This document shows, piece by piece, positions 17,701 through 25,936 of a stretch of DNA of 64,000 nucleotides. Position numbers and translations under genes: made by a program. Under the pieces are notes generated by a model. It worked only from the letters and a program-made list of their open reading frames with translations, was not told where the DNA came from and ran no database searches. Numbering within the stretch: position 1 is the first letter of the stretch; every line of letters starts with the position of its first letter. This DNA is from a virus, in IMG/VR virus record IMGVR_UViG_3300012920_000025, positions 1-64,000 of that record; one strand, 5' to 3'.

Positions 17701-18446
17701 CAGGATCTTACGTACTTAGATTTACTTCTGGTTCAACGAACTCTACTGTTACGGGTAAAGCATCTGGTGGTAGCAATCCGCAGAACAATACGTATGCACC
17801 TATTACAAATGGCCGGGCCCAACTTGTAATTGTTGAGAGCACCGGTAGTCAAAGTTATATCTTCCACTTGGCGGATGGCGGTTCATCACCTCTACCAGTA
17901 AGTGCTAGTATTAACTTAGACTTCAGTGACCTCAATCCTGGCAAAAAGCGTTTTGATATTCCTGTTGAAGCAAGAGCGAATATCAATGACTGGAGAGATG
18001 TTGTGACTAACCTGAAGAACAAGATGATTGGAGAATTGCAGCACAGTGCGTCGCTGGCAACTATATCATATAGTCCTGCAGCAAGCATCAATGCAACTGC
18101 TTCAATCACTGTAACTTATGGTGCGGGCACTACAGAGGGTAATGTTCAGATTGGTACTGGTTTCACCAGGTCCAATAACTCTGGTAAATTTACTTCTACT
18201 TTTAGCGGTGAATTATTCCCAGCATCGAACTTCCCAGCGCCACTTGAGTCTAGGTTGCAAGCAGGGCAGAACCATGACTACAAGGCATCTGGTATACCAG
18301 ACGTCTCAGGTGGTGAGGTAACAATCGCAACCTCTGGTTCAACCTTAATCGCTGGAACTGAGATATTCTTGTCTGAAAATCTTGCAATGGATTCGGACGA
18401 TGTTCTTGTAGTTCAATACCTATCTGGTTCACACAGATTTGGTTAA
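14766..18446 (+). CDS. Tail fibre / adhesin, paralogue 2 with two inserted domains
   Basis: 1226 residues, a paralogue of the 757-residue fibre before it. Both share N-terminus, SKIRSDGVHLTASDGGK core, 26-residue GTIDRV repeats, SGS modules and C-terminus. It is longer because of two related insertions, at about residues 187-409 and 978-1193. Each contains FTSGS, ISASLNL/VSASINL, NINATASITVTY and a later HDYK-SG-PD-SGGE segment. AGGAGG precedes ATG 14766, and a strong terminator follows. It is probably a receptor-binding or distal fibre; the inserted domains may be alternative carbohydrate-binding or decoration units (inference). Confidence 0.7.
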   Translation: MAITKIGTKLIGDGTITTVKLGTSAVTRTDIQSGSVQVTHLDVTQGAGGHVDFLDDDFLIAGDATDSSAKSFSFSQLKTALSLSNAARGDEGTVQFNNGSGFDGISKIRSDGVHLTASDGGKIVLAFTDISGSTGEIFADSKTGLTLSAKTRLSLHSSGTVQGNQSGSVELRADGLFPSPKPQVAAQPGTFRIQFTSGSIGPQSSGNPKTYGPLKEYSAQMVSVLSTGSGASLGKEWYLFYLNQASSPSPIPISASLNLEYNDVAPGKRRHDISVEAVSGITDWRDVVANLYTAMNTELDTNADVATVALSTAANINATASITVTYKAGTMQGAVAVGTGGQGISPNGSGFGRGTSAGGLSPSSPFDETPPSNNPAPIEGQFQQDNHDYKQSGEPDTSGGEMIVVASGSTAQDRDEVWLNLGASSTKYNEVYASVISGSGTAQLHKVDADEVTANRIVQSTKETELSGSGTASLHNLSVEEGTFGGVKFSSVRDSAAYAATGSGTANLHKIDADLGTIDRVSALVVTGSGVSQIHKIDADLGTIDRVSSLVVTGSGTSLFHKLDVDEGDFRKVISTNVTSSGLAQLHNMVASDVSGAVGEFNQLNVDHLNARVINSTTDTVEHFEVNVKQLIPAVSQSAGASQEGAGLQIGGTAGSGSAGIASVILGDAGSGAGADLLFKVGSVQGASLSGSANEPLQRFGVSGSISGSIGVFHEITINKSMGAQDSIFSGSSLNAHLLSGSTGNAHFVDVNRAEVADISGSTMTYHTITGSEVNAHRVTGDVVLIADVSGSNAVYQTLSGSTLTANLLDADRLTADVDVAGAISGSALSTLHKLTSDNLSGSHIQVHGLGQYDRIDNLVVKDLQGDDVIKKASLNNDIVKNNSGIHGGIVFNNGQLSVGWKRRIFSRSTRKLVNRAQPTQGSGSLYTTCSLSEIRVLSGSEMVYFNGLLLAKSNANQATYKKDGDYRIDYNSGGGLQPGSYVLRFTSGSTNSTVTGKASGGSNPQNNTYAPITNGRAQLVIVESTGSQSYIFHLADGGSSPLPVSASINLDFSDLNPGKKRFDIPVEARANINDWRDVVTNLKNKMIGELQHSASLATISYSPAASINATASITVTYGAGTTEGNVQIGTGFTRSNNSGKFTSTFSGELFPASNFPAPLESRLQAGQNHDYKASGIPDVSGGEVTIATSGSTLIAGTEIFLSENLAMDSDDVLVVQYLSGSHRFG

Positions 18447-18457
18447 TCCCACCTAAA

Positions 18458-18490
18458 AAGGGGGGCGCTCTGCCCCCCTTTCCTTTTCTT
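18458..18490 (+). terminator. Strong Rho-independent terminator
   Basis: AAGGGGGGC (18458-18466), loop GCTCT, GCCCCCCTT (18472-18480), then a T-rich tract. It closes the fibre transcription unit. Confidence 0.92.
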
Positions 18491-18522
18491 ATTTCTTTTC
18501 TAAACTTTTGGAGATTGAAAAT

Positions 18523-18534
18523 ACTATTTAATAG
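18523..18534 (+). promoter_or_regulatory. Candidate late-promoter motif ACTATTTAATAG
   Basis: A copy of the ACTAYTTA element between the fibre terminator and the sheath gene, 51 nt before the start codon. Because it follows a strong terminator directly, a promoter is expected in this gap. Confidence 0.55.
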
Positions 18535-18584
18535 AGAGTAAAATAGTATTATTCTTAACTTTAGTTAATAAGGAGATTTCCAGT

Positions 18585-21500
18585 ATGTCTGTAAAGAAGT
18601 TTAAATTTGTATCGCCAGGTGTATTCCTAAATGAGATTGACAATTCTCAGTTGCCAAAAGCACCGAACGCAGTAGGGCCAACGATTGTAGGTCGTTTAGA
18701 GAAAGGTCCAGGTATGATTCCACTAACAGTAGAATCTATGGCACAATTTATAGAGGTTTTCGGTAACCCAATCCCAGGTGGGAAGGGAGGCGATGTTTGG
18801 AGAGACGGTAACTACACCGCTCCAACTTACGCAGCGTATGCAGCGCAAGCATTTTTAAGAAACAGCGGACCAGTCAATGTTGTTCGTCTTTTGGGTATTG
18901 AGGACCCACAAGCAGCATCAGGCGGCGAAGCAGGATTCACCCTCGACGGTGGATCTGTTGGTGATGGATCAAATCCAGCAGACAATACAAAGTCATCTGC
19001 ATATGGTTTGTACCTCTTTTCAACTGGTGGTGTCGATCAGCGTAATGGTTGGTATAAAGCGGGCGCACACAACACAGCGTCTCCGGCCGGACTGACCAGT
19101 TTGACAGGAACCCTGGCAGCAATCTGGTATTTTCAGCAAGGTGCGATAAATCTCTCTGGTGCTCTTGGTCACCTCGGCGGTCCCGAACGCGCCGACTGTG
19201 ATAAAACTGAAGCAGGGGATAACAAAGTAAGTCAAGTTACTGGTTCTCATGCTTTGATTAAATCAACAGACGTAAACACGATGGAATTTGTTGCTAACAT
19301 TTTTGACAAGGGTTCGACAACTCCAACTAGAGTGGTATTCAACTTCAACAGAGATTCAGACAAATATATCAGAAAGGTATTTAACACCAACCCAACACTA
19401 ACAAACGGTGAAGTCACACAGGCGGCCGGATTGAAAAAATATTGGTTAGGGGAGACATTTGACAGGTTTATCAAAGACCACCATGGTCTTGGTACACAGA
19501 ATGGATCACAAAACTCCCTTCACAAGGGTGCAGACGGAGGAGACGGTTCACTTTGCGCCGCTGTTGTGCCGCTATCAAAGCAGACGGTACCACAATACGA
19601 CCGCAGAGAACCAGCAAGAGACTCAGTCACCGGTTGGGTAATATCTCAGGACATTAACACAAGTCATGACGGTTTTCAACCTGAAAACATGCAAAAACTA
19701 TTTAAATTTATCGGTATTGCAGACGGTGGTTCACATTCAACAAATCTAAAGGTTTCCATTACAGATTTAAAGGTTGGAACTGATAGGGATCCATATGGAA
19801 CTTTCTCAGTCTTGATTAGAGATGTAAAAGACAACGATGGTCGACCAGTAGTATTGGAAAGATTCTCACAATGTAGTTTAAATCCAAATTCTAAGAACTA
19901 TATTGGCGCAAAGATTGGTGACCAGTATAGAGAGTGGGATGAAGCAGATAAGAGATATAGAATTTATGGCAATCACCCAAATCAGTCTAAGTTTTTTAGA
20001 GTAAAAGTGGATCAAGACGTTGATGCAGGCGTAACAGATCCTCAGTATTTGCCATTCGGTTTTGAAGGACCGATTAGGTACAAGACAGCAGGATTTAGTA
20101 CCAAGACTCATACCGGCGGAAATGATGGTTATGCATCTGCAGCAATGCAAGATCTTACAGATGTGGTTGCAGATTTTCAAAACCCTGCAAAGTCCTACTT
20201 GCCATTGGGTACAGCAGCAACAGTTGGAAAGCATGGACTTTTCGGATTACCCATAGCTGCAACGGCGTCGCTACTATATCCGACTTTACCTTTGAGACTA
20301 ACTGCATCTGCAGAAGGACTTTCCAACGCAAAAGATTCATTCTTCGGTGTTTCCACATATAGAACACCAACTGACGCTAGGTTTGATCCATCCTACGTCG
20401 ACGTCGTCCGTCGATTAGGCAATACATACGTATCAGACACGGAGTCTAACCCAGTAGCAGATCTTTCAGAGGTTTCTTTTAGATTTACCCTTGATGACTT
20501 GATTGCAATACATAAGACAGGATCTATAAGAAGTGCCAAGGGTTACCGTAGTCAGGGCGACTTTTCAGCGAATCTTATAGGTTCAGCAGTATATGCTTCA
20601 GGATCAAGAAGGGCGGGTGTTTCACACACTGCAGGACAGGGCGGATACTCAGAACTTGTTAAGTCTGGTTTTGCTAAGTTTACAATACCAGTATTCGGTG
20701 GATTTGACGGTCTTGATGTAACGGAGAAAGAACCGTTCAGAAATGCAGGTATGAGTGGCGACGAAACAACTAGTTACCAGATTGCTTCTCTCAAGAGAGC
20801 AGTCGACTCAGTTTCGGATCCAGAAGAGATTGAGATGAACGCGCTTGTATTGCCAGGCATTACAAACACGCGAGTTACCAACCAGGCAATAAGAGTTTGT
20901 GAAGAGCGGGCAGATGCACTTGCGATTATTGACATCGAGAATGGTGGATATATCCCAAGCACAGAAAATAAAGATGATTTTAAGACAAGAATTCAAAACT
21001 CAAAGGTAACAACTGCGGTTACCTCTCTAGAAAACAGAGGGTTAGACTCAAGTTATGCTTGCTGTTTTTATCCTTGGGTTAAGATTGTAGACCAGATCAG
21101 CGATTCGCAGGTTTGGGTGCCGCCTTCAGTTGCAGCACTTGGAACTTTTGGTAGCACCGAAAGAGAATCTGAGTTGTGGTTTGCTCCAGCGGGATTCACC
21201 AGAGGTGGATTGTCGGATGGCGCTGCTGGCGTACCAGTTCTTGCAGTTTCGCAGAGACTCTCTTCAAAAGAAAGAGATACACTCTACGAGGCAAACATTA
21301 ACCCAATCGCTCAGTTCCCAGCAGAAGGTATCGTAGTGTTTGGACAGAAGACTCTTCAGGTTACGCCATCGGCACTTGACAGAATCAATGTTCGTCGCTT
21401 AATGATTTTTGTAAAGAAAGAGATTTCTAGAATTGCTGCTAGACTTCTTTTCGACCAGAACGTTCAGGCAACATGGGACCGATTCCGTGGACAGGTCGAA

Positions 21501-21695
21501 CCGTTCTTGGACTCAGTCAAGTCTAGATTTGGTTTGTCAGACTTTAGAGTTATCCTTGATGATACTACAACGACGCCAGATTTGATTGACAGAAATATTA
21601 TGTATGCTAAGATCTTCTTGAAACCAGCAAGAGCAATCGAATTCATCGCAATCGATTTTGTAATCACAAATACTGGAGCATCATTCGAAGATTAA
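18585..21695 (+). CDS. 18: Tail sheath protein, gp18-like
   Basis: 1036 residues, larger than T4 gp18 (659). The N-terminus has the sheath signature (FVSPGVFLNEIDNSQLP, PTIVGRLEKGPG, then an FG-P segment). The C-terminus has the conserved domain (FGQKTLQVTPSALDRINVRRLMIFVKKEISRIA, then NVQATWDRFRGQVEPFL and the IEFIAIDFVIT end) that exchanges strands between neighbouring subunits in contractile sheaths. The middle ~600 residues are variable and probably form exposed domains. AAGGAG lies upstream of ATG 18585. Confidence 0.92.
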   Translation: MSVKKFKFVSPGVFLNEIDNSQLPKAPNAVGPTIVGRLEKGPGMIPLTVESMAQFIEVFGNPIPGGKGGDVWRDGNYTAPTYAAYAAQAFLRNSGPVNVVRLLGIEDPQAASGGEAGFTLDGGSVGDGSNPADNTKSSAYGLYLFSTGGVDQRNGWYKAGAHNTASPAGLTSLTGTLAAIWYFQQGAINLSGALGHLGGPERADCDKTEAGDNKVSQVTGSHALIKSTDVNTMEFVANIFDKGSTTPTRVVFNFNRDSDKYIRKVFNTNPTLTNGEVTQAAGLKKYWLGETFDRFIKDHHGLGTQNGSQNSLHKGADGGDGSLCAAVVPLSKQTVPQYDRREPARDSVTGWVISQDINTSHDGFQPENMQKLFKFIGIADGGSHSTNLKVSITDLKVGTDRDPYGTFSVLIRDVKDNDGRPVVLERFSQCSLNPNSKNYIGAKIGDQYREWDEADKRYRIYGNHPNQSKFFRVKVDQDVDAGVTDPQYLPFGFEGPIRYKTAGFSTKTHTGGNDGYASAAMQDLTDVVADFQNPAKSYLPLGTAATVGKHGLFGLPIAATASLLYPTLPLRLTASAEGLSNAKDSFFGVSTYRTPTDARFDPSYVDVVRRLGNTYVSDTESNPVADLSEVSFRFTLDDLIAIHKTGSIRSAKGYRSQGDFSANLIGSAVYASGSRRAGVSHTAGQGGYSELVKSGFAKFTIPVFGGFDGLDVTEKEPFRNAGMSGDETTSYQIASLKRAVDSVSDPEEIEMNALVLPGITNTRVTNQAIRVCEERADALAIIDIENGGYIPSTENKDDFKTRIQNSKVTTAVTSLENRGLDSSYACCFYPWVKIVDQISDSQVWVPPSVAALGTFGSTERESELWFAPAGFTRGGLSDGAAGVPVLAVSQRLSSKERDTLYEANINPIAQFPAEGIVVFGQKTLQVTPSALDRINVRRLMIFVKKEISRIAARLLFDQNVQATWDRFRGQVEPFLDSVKSRFGLSDFRVILDDTTTTPDLIDRNIMYAKIFLKPARAIEFIAIDFVITNTGASFED

Positions 21696-21707
21696 AACAA
21701 GTTAGAC

Positions 21708-21719
21708 ACTACTTAATAG
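21708..21719 (+). promoter_or_regulatory. Candidate late-promoter motif ACTACTTAATAG
   Basis: A copy of the ACTAYTTA element between sheath and tube genes, 19 nt before the tube start codon. Confidence 0.5.
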
Positions 21720-21738
21720 TGTTAGGAGGATTTTTTAT

Positions 21739-22362
21739 ATGACAACTCAAAAGTTTTGGTCAGATGCAGCAATCGAGCCAAAAAGAAAATATAGATTTTT
21801 GTTATCGTTCAATGGTATCCCACAGTGGATTGTAAAGACAACAGGGAAACCAAACTTTTCGGTAACAGAGTCAGAACACAGTTTTATTAACTACAAGTTT
21901 TACTACCCAGGAAGATTGGAGTGGGACGAGGTGAGCATCACTTTGGTCGACCCAGTAGATCCGGATGCATCACACACGATGCTTCAGTTGATCGAAAACT
22001 CTGGGTATGTTGCACCACACAACTTTTTGAATGATCCGCAGGGTCGTGGTAAAGCAAGTAACGTAGTCACCTTCTCTAAGAAGAGAGCGGTTGATGCAGT
22101 GGGTGGACGTATGTACATTCACATGATTGATGAAGACGGTGCTCCAATTGAGACATGGTCTTTGTACAATCCTTGGATTAAATCTGTCAACTTTGGTGAC
22201 TTGGATTATGAGTCAGATGAGTTGGTAAACGTTGAACTTTCTATTAGATATGACTGGGCAGACCTTGAAACAAAGGTTACCCCAAGTAGAGATCTACAGA
22301 GAGCAGCAGGATTTTCAAGCACTCAGGTGACAAATAGAAGCAACAGAGCGCCCGGTGTTTAA
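21739..22362 (+). CDS. 19: Tail tube protein, gp19-like
   Basis: 207 residues. The pattern KRKYRFLLSFNGIPQWIVKT, then FINYKFYYPGRLEWDEVSITLVDPV, then YNPWIKSVNFGDLDYESDELVNVELSIRYDWA is that of T4-type tail tube proteins. These stack as hexameric rings inside the sheath. It directly follows the sheath gene, as in other T4-like phages, with AGGAGG before ATG 21739. Confidence 0.92.
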   Translation: MTTQKFWSDAAIEPKRKYRFLLSFNGIPQWIVKTTGKPNFSVTESEHSFINYKFYYPGRLEWDEVSITLVDPVDPDASHTMLQLIENSGYVAPHNFLNDPQGRGKASNVVTFSKKRAVDAVGGRMYIHMIDEDGAPIETWSLYNPWIKSVNFGDLDYESDELVNVELSIRYDWADLETKVTPSRDLQRAAGFSSTQVTNRSNRAPGV

Positions 22363-22369
22363 TAAAAAA

Positions 22370-22383
22370 AATATTTATTTTAG
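22370..22383 (+). promoter_or_regulatory. Candidate late-promoter motif (variant ATATTTATTTTAG)
   Basis: An AT-rich variant of the late-type element, 28 nt before the gp26-like gene. It fits the consensus less well than the neighbouring copies. Confidence 0.3.
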
Positions 22384-22410
22384 TTTATAATTTAGTTAAA
22401 GAGAGGTTAT

Positions 22411-23250
22411 ATGAGCAGAAATTCTTCAAGGGTTCAGTCGGTAGATGAACCACAAGCGCCCCAGGCGCAACAAACACAAGAAACAGTCCGCCGCACAGCA
22501 AACACAGAGTTTGTTGACCTACCGTCAGGCGGACGATTTTATCCACAAGGACATCCCCTTCACAACCAGGAGGTTGTGGAGATTCGCTTCATGACGGCGA
22601 GAGACGAAGATATTTTAACTTCGCAAACGTTGTTGAAAAAGGGTGTTGCTATCGACAAGTTGATTCAAAGCGTTATAGTGGATCAGTCCATTGATGCTGA
22701 TGATTTATTGATTGGTGACAAGACTGCGATCATGATTGCTGCTCGTATCACAGGATATGGACCAGATTATCAAGTGAATGTAACTTGTCCGAACTGTGAT
22801 TCGAAATCTGATCATCAGTTTGACCTTTCGGATTACAGCAAATACTTCATCAATTCACAAGAAGATGAAAATTTTGAGTTAACTCCTCAAGGCACTTTCT
22901 CTACGATACTACCAGTATCAAAGAGAAAGGTTGTTGTTAAGTTATTGACTTCAAATGATGAAAAAAGAGTAAGAAAGATAACAGAAGCAAAAGCAAAGAA
23001 TAGGTTGGCAGAATCAAACGCAACAGATCTGCTTAAATCGTTTATCGTTTCGATAGATGGTGTTACGAACAAAGACGAGATCGCAGTAATGGTATTAGAT
23101 CTACCTGCTCGTGACTCTTTGTTTTTAAGAAAGAACTACAGCAAACTTGTTCCTAAAGTTGAGATGATAGAGAACTATGAGTGTGTGTATTGCGGCGCAG
23201 AGACCGAAATGGAGGTCCCTCTGGGTGCCACGTTTTTTTGGCCTGGGTGA
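22411..23250 (+). CDS. 26: Baseplate hub assembly protein, gp26-like
   Basis: 279 residues. After a Gln/Pro-rich leader, the sequence LPSGGRFYPQGHPL, then TARDEDILTSQTLLKKG, then VTCPNCDSKSDHQFDL matches the T4 gp26-type baseplate protein family. Two CxxC pairs (CPNC near residue 130, CVYC near residue 262) suggest a zinc-ribbon. It is located between the tube and tape-measure genes, as for hub assembly genes. The stop lies 7 nt before the next small gene. Confidence 0.7.
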   Translation: MSRNSSRVQSVDEPQAPQAQQTQETVRRTANTEFVDLPSGGRFYPQGHPLHNQEVVEIRFMTARDEDILTSQTLLKKGVAIDKLIQSVIVDQSIDADDLLIGDKTAIMIAARITGYGPDYQVNVTCPNCDSKSDHQFDLSDYSKYFINSQEDENFELTPQGTFSTILPVSKRKVVVKLLTSNDEKRVRKITEAKAKNRLAESNATDLLKSFIVSIDGVTNKDEIAVMVLDLPARDSLFLRKNYSKLVPKVEMIENYECVYCGAETEMEVPLGATFFWPG

Positions 23251-23257
23251 CGATCAC

Positions 23258-23434
23258 ATGAAATATGTTCATGAGCAGATATTTTATCTTATTCATCATG
23301 GCAACTGGAACTATTATGACGTGTATGACCTTCCTATCAAGATTAGGTCATGGTTTGTGCAAAGATTGAGCAAACACTTCGAAGACAAAAACAAAGAAAT
23401 GGAAAAGATGCACGCCAAGAACAAGCAACGCTAA
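23258..23434 (+). CDS. Small hub-assembly-type protein (possible gp51 analogue)
   Basis: 58 residues from ATG 23258. The frame is open further upstream, but there it overlaps the gp26-like gene. Sequence: HEQIFYLIHHGNWNYYDVYDLPIKIRSWFVQRL then a charged tail. A short protein with HEQIF-L---G and VY-LPI--R motifs follows gp26 in other marine T4-like phages. There is no good ribosome site, so translation is probably coupled. A gp51-like catalyst role is inferred from position. Confidence 0.5.
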   Translation: MKYVHEQIFYLIHHGNWNYYDVYDLPIKIRSWFVQRLSKHFEDKNKEMEKMHAKNKQR

Positions 23435-23445
23435 CTACTTATTAG
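23433..23445 (+). promoter_or_regulatory. Candidate late-promoter motif AACTACTTATTAG
   Basis: A copy of the ACTAYTTA element overlapping the stop codon of the small hub-assembly gene and 13 nt before the next start codon. Confidence 0.4.
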
Positions 23446-23458
23446 TGGAGAATCAGAA

Positions 23459-23767
23459 ATGAAAGATGAACAACCAATCATAATCGACTTTAATAAAATA
23501 GACGAAAGTTTCCTTATAGCAATGGGCGCAAGATTGAGGTTAGTCTTAAATGCACTATTTACTGGAGAGTTTTTCCCTGTAAAAGTCAGAGGTTCCCAAT
23601 CACAAATAGACTCCTTTGTTCGAACACTTGCAGGAGAGAAAAGATATCTCTCCTCGATGTCACAGTATGGGTTAGACAATCCAAAAACATTGCGTGATAA
23701 ATACAAACTGAAAAAATCAGTTAAATCTTTTGAACGAGATACGGGTTTAGTGTGGCCTTTTAAGTAG
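23459..23767 (+). CDS. Conserved small virion-region protein, unknown
   Basis: 102 residues. The order LNALFTGEFFPVKVRG, then FVRTLAGEKRYL, then YGLDNPKTL, then FERDTGLVWPFK is a pattern I associate with conserved unknown proteins of marine T4-like phages, located between the gp26 and tape-measure genes. The WPFK end is distinctive. It may be a tape-measure chaperone or hub component, but nothing in the sequence proves this. GGAG lies upstream of ATG 23459. Confidence 0.55.
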   Translation: MKDEQPIIIDFNKIDESFLIAMGARLRLVLNALFTGEFFPVKVRGSQSQIDSFVRTLAGEKRYLSSMSQYGLDNPKTLRDKYKLKKSVKSFERDTGLVWPFK

Positions 23768-23778
23768 GGGGACCCTAG

Positions 23779-25935
23779 ATGGCGTGGAACGTACAAAAAT
23801 TTCAACAACTCGCAGACCTTCTCATAACTCTTTCTGGGCAAGGCAGCAACATAGATGTAGAGTCTCAAAATTATAAAAAAGCGGAAAGATTAATAACACA
23901 ACTTTTTAATACCAGTGAAAGATCTAGGATTGCGAACATCAGTTTGTCTGAAATCTTGGATGATATGGAGAGAAGAAAGGATCTAATAGAAAAAAGAAAA
24001 TCTGTTTATCTTGAAGAAGATGAAGCCCGACGAGCAATCGTTAACGCTAATAGACGCGCCGAAGAAATGATAAGGCAAAAAATCAAGATTCTACTAACAT
24101 CAGAAGAATATTCTGAGCAAGAACTGGCAGATCTGAGAGAAGAATTTGAGTTATTAAGAAAGACAAATAAAAAAGCACAAGAGTACGACGAAGGTTTAAA
24201 AAAAGGTGCAGCTATTGCTGAATCTATATTACAATCTACCTTGGGTATTAGCAAAAATACCGTTAACGTTATGGGCGGCATAAAAGGGTTTGGTAAGGGA
24301 CTCAAAAAGTCTGTAAATGCTGCAAACATTATGGCGACGTTAGTGACGAGAGCACTTGAGATATTCTCATCTGTCGATGGCGCTGCTGCTAACCTTTTTA
24401 AAAACCAGGGGACAGACAGGTTTAAAAAAGATGTTCTTTCTGTAGGCACTGACTTATCGCTTGCGTTTACAACATCAGATTCCGCAGCGGCCGAGATGAT
24501 TGGTGAACTAAGAAATACACAAAAAACTTTTGACACTCAATCCCGTGAAGAAGTTAGAAATGCCGCACGAACCGCTGGCAAACTAAGTGCAATGGGAGTA
24601 TCTGTAAGTGCATATGCTGACTTGGGCAAATTCATGAGAGCAAACCTTGGTCAGCATATCTTGGAGCAGAATAGAACTTTGGGCAAATTCTATGATTTGG
24701 CAAAAAGCACAGAAATGTCTCCTGAGCAGGTTTTTCGAGAGGTGGCGGAATCAATACCTGTCTACTCAAGGTATGGCCGACAGTTTTCTGATGTTGTTAT
24801 TGGAATGCAACATGCAGCAAAAAGGACAAATATGAAAATGGCAGACCTAGTGACACTAACGGAGTCTTTTGACCAGTCAGAGAATGCTTATAGGCAGGCA
24901 CAAAAGTTCAATGCACTTCTTGGAGGTAACTTCCTCAATCCAGCAGCGCTATTAAGCGCAACACCACACGAAAAAGTCAGATTGATCGCAGAGGCGTATC
25001 AGTCAGCGCAGAGGAAGATAGGAGACATACATCCAGATATAGTTAGATCTCTTTACAGCAATTTCAACATGGATGCCCAGCAATTTAATAATATTGTTAA
25101 TGCTAATTTCGAAGACTTTGATGGGGAAATAAGCAAAACAGTATCCGGAACACCAAATTTAATGAAAAAACTTAATGATGATATTAAAAAATCTTTGAGT
25201 GTGGGCGATGCACTGGAGAGGTCCCTGGCAACGATGTTTAGGGCAGTTTTAAAAGATTTAATACCACACATAATGAAAATCGCAAACTTCGCCATAGAAC
25301 TTTTTAAGATTATTTTAAGATTTAGTCCTGCTGGAATGTTGTTATCAATATTAGATGGATCAGCGTTACAGTTATTTAAAGATGTTACGGGAATAACCGC
25401 AAAAGAGGAAAAACAGAAGGAAAAAGAAGAAGAAAAACGACAAGAAAACTTTTCACACGATATGTTGGCAGGACAAATGCTTGAAGATGAGGATGGTGTT
25501 TCAAGATTCCTTAACTCGCTACAGGATGTCTCTGCTGTGGGACCAACCATGGTTAGCGCCGGAGCAGCAGACCCCATGGAAATCGCCGCTGCTCATGTTT
25601 TAGATTTACATGATCAGGCGGAGTATGCCAAGCAAGAAGAGCAACAAAGATACGTTGAATCGAGAAGAACGGGAATAGCACAGAGTATGGCCGCATCAAA
25701 GATGGGTGCTTTTAATGACTCTCCGGTGGCAATGAGTACCACCAATGCTTCTATGATGGATCTTCTTCCGGCCGGAGTACCAGTCGTTGATGCCAAGATG
25801 GAAACGTCCGATAAAGACGATGTTTTGATAGGCAGACTACTTAAGTTAAGAGACAAACTACAGGAATATGGAAGTAAACAGATAAAAACTTCTATTAATG
25901 TTTCCGGTAGGAGTATAGGAGAGGTTGTAACGTAA
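23779..25935 (+). CDS. 29: Tape measure protein A (gp29-like)
   Basis: 718 residues, mostly helical. Long charged coiled coils cover residues 1-150. Then comes a Gly-rich segment (GIKGFGKGLKKS) and a conserved core (FYDLAKSTEMSPEQVFREVAE, YSRYGRQFSDVVIGMQHAAKR, AQKFNALLGG-FLNP). A hydrophobic stretch near residue 490-530 and a Glu/Lys-rich coil follow. The next gene has the same order of segments, so these are paralogues. In this position the family acts as the tail ruler and is ejected ahead of DNA. Confidence 0.7.
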   Translation: MAWNVQKFQQLADLLITLSGQGSNIDVESQNYKKAERLITQLFNTSERSRIANISLSEILDDMERRKDLIEKRKSVYLEEDEARRAIVNANRRAEEMIRQKIKILLTSEEYSEQELADLREEFELLRKTNKKAQEYDEGLKKGAAIAESILQSTLGISKNTVNVMGGIKGFGKGLKKSVNAANIMATLVTRALEIFSSVDGAAANLFKNQGTDRFKKDVLSVGTDLSLAFTTSDSAAAEMIGELRNTQKTFDTQSREEVRNAARTAGKLSAMGVSVSAYADLGKFMRANLGQHILEQNRTLGKFYDLAKSTEMSPEQVFREVAESIPVYSRYGRQFSDVVIGMQHAAKRTNMKMADLVTLTESFDQSENAYRQAQKFNALLGGNFLNPAALLSATPHEKVRLIAEAYQSAQRKIGDIHPDIVRSLYSNFNMDAQQFNNIVNANFEDFDGEISKTVSGTPNLMKKLNDDIKKSLSVGDALERSLATMFRAVLKDLIPHIMKIANFAIELFKIILRFSPAGMLLSILDGSALQLFKDVTGITAKEEKQKEKEEEKRQENFSHDMLAGQMLEDEDGVSRFLNSLQDVSAVGPTMVSAGAADPMEIAAAHVLDLHDQAEYAKQEEQQRYVESRRTGIAQSMAASKMGAFNDSPVAMSTTNASMMDLLPAGVPVVDAKMETSDKDDVLIGRLLKLRDKLQEYGSKQIKTSINVSGRSIGEVVT

Positions 25936-25936
25936 C

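Noticed and set aside
10184-18446. Diversity-generating retroelement acting on fibre genes
   Set aside because: No reverse transcriptase or template repeat is seen; fibre variation looks like recombination among modules.
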